64,000 bases of DNA. Source: Lentzea nigeriaca. Its GTDB lineage: Bacteria > Actinomycetota > Actinomycetes > Mycobacteriales > Pseudonocardiaceae. Each line of letters starts with the position of its first letter. Position 1 is the first letter of the stretch. The DNA lies in assembly GCF_016907955.1 (NCBI RefSeq), contig NZ_JAFBCX010000001.1:1458004-1522003 (forward strand), written 5' to 3'. Below, in pieces: positions 59,545-64,000 of the stretch. The translations under genes and the position numbers were made by a program. Below the pieces are notes generated by a model, which saw only the letters and a list, made by a program, of their open reading frames with translations, had not been told where the DNA came from and did not search any database.

Positions 59545-60423
59545 ATGACCAACCGCAGCATCCAGGACCTCTTCAACCCTGCCACCCCGGCCGGCGCCTA
59601 CGACGCGCTGCTGACCCGTGTACTGCCCCAAGCCCGTGACCACCGCCGCTGGGAGCCGTCCGACGGACCCCTGCCGTCACTGTTCGTCAGCCACGGCGCC
59701 CCACCCACCCTCGACGACCCGCAATGGCTCGACGATCTGTTCACCTGGGGACAGTCCATCCCGAAACCCCGCGGCATCGTCATCGTCTCCGCCCATTGGG
59801 AAAACGCACCCGCCGCGCTGTCCGCCTCCGCCGCCGGCACCCCGCTCTACTACGACTTCGGCGGCTTCCACCCCCGCTACTACACCCTGCAATACGCCAG
59901 CCCGGACGCCACCGAACTCGCCCACCGCATCGCCGGCGCCATGCCCAGCACTGAAGGCGTACACCAGTTCACCAACCGCGGCCTTGACCACGGCGCCTTC
60001 ATCCCGCTCATGGCCATGTACCCGGCGGCCGACGTCCCGGTCGTGCAACTGTCCATGCCCAGCCTCCACCCCCAAGCCCTGCTCAAGCTGGGCCGACGGC
60101 TGCGCGAGCTACGCGCGGAAGGCATCCTTGTCGTCGGCTCCGGCTTCATGACCCACAGCTTCGCCGTGATGCGCAAACCCGCCCTTGCCGGCTACACCGC
60201 CGCCTTCGATGCCTGGGCTGCCGACGCCATCAGCCGCGGCGACGTCGACACCCTCACCGACTACCGCACCAAAGCACCCGGCGCCGACATCGCCCACCCC
60301 ACCGCCGACCACTATGTCCCGCTGCTGCTCACACTCGGCGCCGCCACCGACCTCAGCACCGCAACCTCGGCCATCGACGACATCCGATTCGGCAACTCGA
60401 TCCGCTCCATCCAGGTCAACTGA
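59545..60423 (+). CDS. DODA-type class III extradiol dioxygenase (LigB-like)
   Basis: A 292-residue enzyme. Metal and catalytic His residues are in LFVSHGAPP, VIVSAHWENAP, LDHGAFIPLMAMYP and AHPTADHYVPLLLTLGAA, and VGSGFMTHSF is also conserved. The family opens catechol-type rings with Fe(II) or forms stizolobate-like products; bacterial members often act on small quinol or stress-derived aromatics. Codons end almost always in C, more so than in upstream genes, suggesting a different origin of the 58-60.5 kb block. Confidence 0.92.
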   Translation: MTNRSIQDLFNPATPAGAYDALLTRVLPQARDHRRWEPSDGPLPSLFVSHGAPPTLDDPQWLDDLFTWGQSIPKPRGIVIVSAHWENAPAALSASAAGTPLYYDFGGFHPRYYTLQYASPDATELAHRIAGAMPSTEGVHQFTNRGLDHGAFIPLMAMYPAADVPVVQLSMPSLHPQALLKLGRRLRELRAEGILVVGSGFMTHSFAVMRKPALAGYTAAFDAWAADAISRGDVDTLTDYRTKAPGADIAHPTADHYVPLLLTLGAATDLSTATSAIDDIRFGNSIRSIQVN

Positions 60424-60626
60424 CCCCGGCAGCCCGTTCATTTCGCAGACCGCACTGTCGCGAACAGGGAGAATCGACTCAGCAATGGAGCCGGGCGGAC
60501 ACCTGGGCGAATCGGGCAAATGCTGGCGGTTGTCTTTGTCGTCTCGGGGCGGGCGGGCCATCCTTTCCCTTCGCCCCGAACAGACACGACTCGCCAGGGG
60601 ACGGATGCTCGTGCGGTCAGGCGGTC
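60424..60626. other. Intergenic region, nothing recognisable
   Basis: About 200 bases after the dioxygenase gene. No gene or terminator hairpin is evident. Confidence 0.4.
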
Positions 60627-60870
60627 GCTAGCGGGAGATCGAGGAGTCCGCCGACGCCGGCGAGGGTGAGATGGGTTTTTGTTTGGGGGGCAGTGCGGTG
60701 TAGTGGTCGGCCGGATGGATGCCGGTAGCCACCGCAATGGCGAGCACGTCGGCACGCCGGGCTATCGCCATCTCCAGTTCGGGATCGTCTCCGACGACGG
60801 CGAGGTCTCCCGGCGCGGTACGCAGCGCATTGCAGGCCGACCATGGGGGCTTGCCCACAACCTGTTCGGT
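60627..60870 (-). pseudogene. HAD-family hydrolase, C-terminal fragment
   Basis: The minus strand reads GKPPWSACNALRTAPGDLAV, VVGDDPELEMAIARRADVLA and IAVATGIHPADHYTAL, the C-terminal GK...VGDDPELE motif of HAD phosphatases with its Mg-binding Asp pair. A frameshift near 60670 follows, after which HLTLAGVGGLLDLPLATA completes the tail in another frame. The first half with the nucleophile Asp is missing. Confidence 0.6.
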
Positions 60871-61106
60871 GACACCGTAACGCTGCTGATCATGGCACAG
60901 ATGGCGTGGGACGTGCCCAGTAGTCCCGTTCGAGACCTTCGCCCTGCCACTGCTGTGGTGGGTGAAGAAGCTTCCCTGCCTGGTCGTGCAGGACGCCGTC
61001 TGCTGTGGACATTCGGCTGGCTCGACAGCGCAGTGGGGCGGCATCTCCCTGGCACGGGACACCACCGACAGTCCTCAACGACAACCTGCCCCGCATCTGA
61101 GCCACT

Positions 61107-61411
61107 CGGTCAGAACTCGTGCAACGGCTTCTGTCCAACACCTGTGAACTTTGCGGCTCCAGCAATCAGGTCGAAGTGCACATGTCTGCGCATTCAAAGA
61201 CCTCAATCCCAAGGAGCGCAAGCAACAACCCGAATGGGCCACGCGGGTGACCGCACACCACCGCAAGACCCTGCTCATCTGCCGCGCCTGCCACGAGAGC
61301 ATCCACTACCACGGATGCCCGACCCGGCGACCACGACAAGCATCGGAGAACCGGATGCCACGGAAATCGGGCACGTCCGGTTCTGGAATGGGCCGTCGTA
61401 AAAGGCCCTGA
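61107..61411 (+). pseudogene. Group II intron maturase, C-terminal HNH fragment
   Basis: The plus strand reads SELVQRLLSNTCELCGSSNQ VEVHM and, after one frameshift near 61185, CAFKDLNPKERKQQPEWATR and TLLICRACHESIHYHG. This is the HNH endonuclease end of a group II intron-encoded reverse transcriptase (C-x2-C ... C-x2-C-x3-H). The reverse transcriptase part is absent. Domain V of the intron RNA overlaps the last codons, as in intact introns. From 60871 to 61106 no further intron part was recognised. Confidence 0.7.
61349..61382 (+). ncRNA. Group II intron domain V
   Basis: A 34-base hairpin: aaccgga pairs perfectly with tccggtt and tgcc with ggca, with a 2-base cg bulge on the 3' side and a terminal loop containing gaaa. 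Length, bulge position and loop match the catalytic domain V of group II introns. It lies inside the end of the maturase fragment. The remaining RNA domains were not found. Confidence 0.65.
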
Positions 61412-61593
61412 CAACAGGAACCCCGCTGGCGGCCTGCTTCACCGCATGGCCGGTTCTGAGGGGGCCGAGTCGCGGCAATGCGACCCGGCTACCCGACTCA
61501 TGGGTTCCGGCCGCTGACTGACGTCAGGACTCGTGACCAACCGACGTCAGCTTTCACGGCCGAAACCAGCCGTACGAGGATCGCGGTTACTGA

Positions 61594-61830
61594 GTCCGTC
61601 TGGTGGCAGATCGAGACCGCTAAGACCATCGTGTTCACCGCCCCGCGCCACGCCCGCGCGTTCTTCGAGTCGCTAGCCGCCGACAACCTCGACATCGGCC
61701 GCCCGGACACCATGGAGATCATCTAACCGGCAGATCCGCTCCACCATCCACCGCGGCTACTTCAAGACCACCCCGGCCGGATCGGCAATTTCGTGCCGGC
61801 GCCGCTGGCCGAGGCAGGCCACGCCGTGCT
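61594..61830 (+). pseudogene. Fragment of an unrecognised gene
   Basis: The plus strand reads VWWQIETAKTIVFTAPRHAR, AFFESLAADNLDIGRPDTME II and stops at 61726. A continuation in another frame (RQIRSTIHRGYFKTTPAG) suggests one broken protein. I have seen similar C-terminal sequences in conserved actinobacterial hypothetical proteins but cannot name the family. From 61412 to 61593 nothing recognisable was found. Confidence 0.35.
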
Positions 61831-61881
61831 GACTGATACCGGCCAGAACCCTCACGGCTCCGTGGCGTGAGCCCTGTTTTC

Positions 61882-62520
61882 TCAGCCGACGAGGCTCGTC
61901 AAGCCGGGCAGGGTGATGGTGTGCTGGGTGTGTTCCGCTTTGGCGTGCAGGTAGCGCAGGTTGTCCGGCGTGGCGTGCACGCTGGTCGGCACGGTCTCGG
62001 TGACGGTGACGCCCAGCTCGCGCAGTTGCCCGGCCTTGTCGGGGTTGTTGGTCAGGAGGTTCAGTTCGGTGATACCGAGGGCGGCCAGCATCTGGGCGGC
62101 GGCGGTGTAGTCACGCCCGTCCTCGGGCAGGCCGAGGGCGAGGTTGGCCTGGTAGGTGTCCAGGCCGGTGTCCTGCAGGGCGTACGCGTCGAGCTTGTTG
62201 TACAGACCGATGCCGCGCCCCTCCTGGCGCAGGTACAGCACCACGCCGCCCACCTCGTCGATGCGCTGCACCGCTTCACGCAGCTGAGGGCCGCAGTCAC
62301 AGCGGGCCGAGCCGAACACATCCCCGGTGAGGCACTCCGAGTGCATGCGCACCAGTGAGGTACCGGTGGCCGTGTCGCCGAGGACGAGCGCGATGTGCTC
62401 GGCGCCGTCGACCAGTCCGTGGAAGGTGACGACCTCCGCGGAGACGCTGTACCCGTCGGCGAAACGCAGCGGGATCCGGACCCTGGTCCGCACGGTGGCG
62501 GTAGGGGTGCTGGTCGACAT
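61882..62520 (-). CDS. ribA: GTP cyclohydrolase II
   Basis: A 212-residue stand-alone RibA from ATG 62520. Zinc ligands Cys63, Cys74 and Cys76 ([20 protein letters not shown]), the catalytic [15 protein letters not shown] segment and the GTP-contacting [13 protein letters not shown] are all intact. It makes the first riboflavin intermediate from GTP. The usual RibB (DHBP synthase) fusion partner is absent and no other rib gene adjoins. It diverges from a MarR regulator with shared palindromes, so it is probably an inducible extra copy rather than the housekeeping gene. Confidence 0.95.
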   Translation of the reverse strand: MSTSTPTATVRTRVRIPLRFADGYSVSAEVVTFHGLVDGAEHIALVLGDTATGTSLVRMHSECLTGDVFGSARCDCGPQLREAVQRIDEVGGVVLYLRQEGRGIGLYNKLDAYALQDTGLDTYQANLALGLPEDGRDYTAAAQMLAALGITELNLLTNNPDKAGQLRELGVTVTETVPTSVHATPDNLRYLHAKAEHTQHTITLPGLTSLVG

Positions 62521-62545
62521 GACGACTCCCAGTCCTGTGTGGATA

Positions 62546-62595
62546 GTTCAAATTTTAATTCAAGATGTACGCTACGCTGGGGTTCAAATTTGAAC
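62546..62595. promoter_or_regulatory. MarR operators between ribA and its divergent regulator
   Basis: gttcaaatttgaac (62582-62595) is a perfect 14-bp palindrome. A related copy, gttcaaatt-ttaa-ttcaag (62546-62564), lies next to the ribA start. Both are AT-rich in a GC-rich region and sit where the two divergent promoters must be. Confidence 0.75.
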
Positions 62596-62613
62596 AACGG
62601 ACGGGACTGTGAC

Positions 62614-63111
62614 ATGGGTCGCCCACGGTGGCTGAGCAAGGAAGAGAAGCGTGCCTGGAACGCATTCATCACCGCGCATGCACTGCTCTTCCAGCGACTG
62701 GACCAGCAGCTCAAACGAGACATGGGCCTGTCGCACCTGCAGTACGAGATCCTCGCCCGGCTGTCGGATACCCCGGACCGGGAGCTCCGGATGAGCGAAC
62801 TGGCCGACGCCGTGCAGAACTCGAAGAGCGGGCTGACCTACCAGATAGGACAGCTGGAACAGGTCGGTCTGGTTCGCAGGCGCAACTGCAGGAACGACGT
62901 GCGCGCCGTCTACGCCTGCCTCACCGACGAGGGCATGGCCCAGCTGGAACGAGCCGCGCCGGGCCACGTCGCCATGGTCCGCGAACTGTTCATCGACGCC
63001 ATGACCCCAGACCAGCTCCGCGCCCTCGCCGACGGACTCGGGGAGGCGAACCGGCGTATGCGGGAGAGTGCGGCCGAATCGGCGGGCGCCAGCGGGCTCG
63101 AGGCCAGGTGA
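62614..63111 (+). CDS. MarR-family transcriptional regulator
   Basis: A 165-residue MarR protein from ATG 62614: LSHLQYEILARLSDTPDREL, recognition helix AVQNSKSGLTYQIGQLEQVG, wing NCRNDVRAVYACLTDEG with a Cys in the wing (RRRNCRNDVR). It is the likely repressor of ribA and itself through the ttcaaatttgaa sites. Confidence 0.93.
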   Translation: MGRPRWLSKEEKRAWNAFITAHALLFQRLDQQLKRDMGLSHLQYEILARLSDTPDRELRMSELADAVQNSKSGLTYQIGQLEQVGLVRRRNCRNDVRAVYACLTDEGMAQLERAAPGHVAMVRELFIDAMTPDQLRALADGLGEANRRMRESAAESAGASGLEAR

Positions 63112-63129
63112 CGCCCGCTCCGGCGCGGT

Positions 63130-63345
63130 GATCAGGCGTGCACGGAGGCCTGCGGCTTGTCCGCGAGCAGCACCTTCTGGAAGATCGGCACCGTTCGCGG
63201 GCACCACGACGTGCATCAGCACGAGGGTGACCACGCCCACCGGGCAGGCCGAACAGCGCCAGATCAGGCGGCAGTGACACGGCGACCACGATCGGCATCA
63301 GCTTGCGCAGCAAGGCGTTGGGCCTGCCACGTAGGGGGCCAGAAC
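63130..63345 (-). pseudogene. Small membrane protein, frameshifted
   Basis: One minus-strand frame reads LRKLMPIVVAVSLPPDLALF GLP, and another continues as VGVVTLVLMHVVVPANGADL. Together they give two membrane helices in the style of DUF6069-like small proteins. A frameshift near 63245 and missing ends make it non-functional. Confidence 0.35.
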
Positions 63346-63439
63346 TCCGCACACATGCGCTGAGCTGTGGTGGTCTGGCTCTGCCGTTCTGACGGCATGA
63401 TCGTGGGCATGGCGCTGCGACTGCTTTACCTCGTCTTGT

Positions 63440-63832
63440 CCGGCTACAGCGAGCCGTTTTCATCCTGAGCTGGATGCGTTGGCGGGCAAGGCTTCTTGCT
63501 GATCACAGGTTGATGAGCACCGGCACGGCGTCGCCAGGATGTGGCGACGAACGTCGCGGCCGGGCAGCTCTCGTTGCCGCAGAAGAATCGGCGCACGCGT
63601 AATCGCAGCATCACCGGCTGCCCTGAGGTTCCCCCGATAACTCGGCCACGGCGACGTCGGCCAGCCTGCGGTCATAGCGGCTGTGGACTCGGCGGAACTG
63701 GCTGCCACAGGACATGCAAGCACCGTCCTCCGCCTTGACACGCGCCCACATCAGCATGCCCGACGAGGCCCGCTCGACTACCACACCCGCCGGGTGCGGC
63801 AGGAGCACGTCCAACCACTGACGATCACACAA
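63440..63832 (-). pseudogene. ISL3-family transposase, N-terminal fragment
   Basis: The minus strand reads HPAGVVVERASSGMLMWARV, DGACMSCGSQFRRVHSRYDR and RLADVAVAEL, then after a frameshift RVRRFFCGNESCPAATFVAT. The C-x2-C zinc finger, RVHSRYxRRLAD and RRFFC-x4-C motifs are the N-terminal signature of ISL3 transposases. The DDE domain is missing. The fragment then runs into unrelated sequence at about 63450. Confidence 0.65.
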
Positions 63833-63904
63833 CGACCATGATTACAAACGTTGCCACGCACACGGATCCGGGCACAGTCAGTTGATCACGCAATCATGGG
63901 CAGG

Positions 63905-64000
63905 GGGGACTGTAAAACGAGCGGTGTAACTCCCGATCATGGAAGTGCACCTGATGACCGACATGATGTCCGGCGTGGAGAACGCCGAGGACTCGAAGCC
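63905..64000 (+). mobile_element. Possible IS256-type element, left end and start of transposase
   Basis: ggggggactgtaaaacgagc followed by ggtgtaactcc resembles the terminal sequence of actinobacterial IS256-family elements. A frame opens at ATG 63939 (or 63954) and reads MTDMMSGVENAEDSK to the window edge, which could be the transposase start. Too little is visible to be certain. Confidence 0.35.

Noticed and set aside
1..64000. CRISPR arrays, tRNA, rRNA, complete insertion sequence or prophage
   Set aside because: No regularly spaced repeats, no cloverleaf or rRNA-like conserved blocks and no intact transposase or phage structural gene were found on reading.

Overview
The window is GC-rich actinobacterial chromosome with heavy use of GTG and TTG starts, many stop-start overlaps between neighbouring genes, and families typical of Pseudonocardiaceae (a DUF6292-type protein, EACC1, a SARP with NB-ARC and TPR domains, a class F sortase). 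A Lentzea/Saccharothrix/Actinosynnema-like organism is my best inference; nothing here fixes the genus. No rRNA, tRNA, CRISPR array or phage was seen.

Bases 1-45000 are mostly intact and ordinary: small regulator-plus-enzyme modules and secreted proteins. In order: a LuxR/FAD-oxidoreductase pair beside cupin and DUF1304 genes; a MerR-MOSC operon divergent from an aldo/keto reductase; a PhoD phosphatase operon; a TetR gene divergent from tandem duplicated SDR genes; an EACC1 gene with a broken caspase-like partner; a GH18 chitinase behind a DasR-like site; a pentapeptide-repeat protein; an aldehyde dehydrogenase-DUF779 operon with a GAF/winged-helix regulator; a sortase pair; a secreted beta-helix protein; an IlvD/Edd dehydratase; an MMPL exporter with TetR; a SARP regulator; a GMC oxidoreductase with small subunit; an LLM monooxygenase-MarR-FMN reductase operon; and a LexA-type repressor.

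Bases 45000-64000 are a graveyard. Intact genes (DUF4142, AI-2E permease, msrA, MOSC, PQQ-type sugar dehydrogenase, peptidase E, SDR, MarR-DoxX, DODA dioxygenase, ribA-MarR) stand among fragments of IS701, IS1380, ISL3 and probably IS256 elements, a group II intron with its domain V still folded, and stumps of a CoA transferase, an intradiol dioxygenase, an NmrA-like protein, a HAD hydrolase, a WD40 protein and others.

Regulation is often readable: regulator and target are usually divergent with palindromes between them (9111, 10142, 32343, 45978, 58760, 62582), and two promoters have the 19-bp spacer typical of MerR control with the start codon near the predicted +1. The most unusual sequence is a 169-bp near-perfectly symmetric hairpin at 43774-43942 whose arm differences are almost all G.U-compatible when read from the minus strand.
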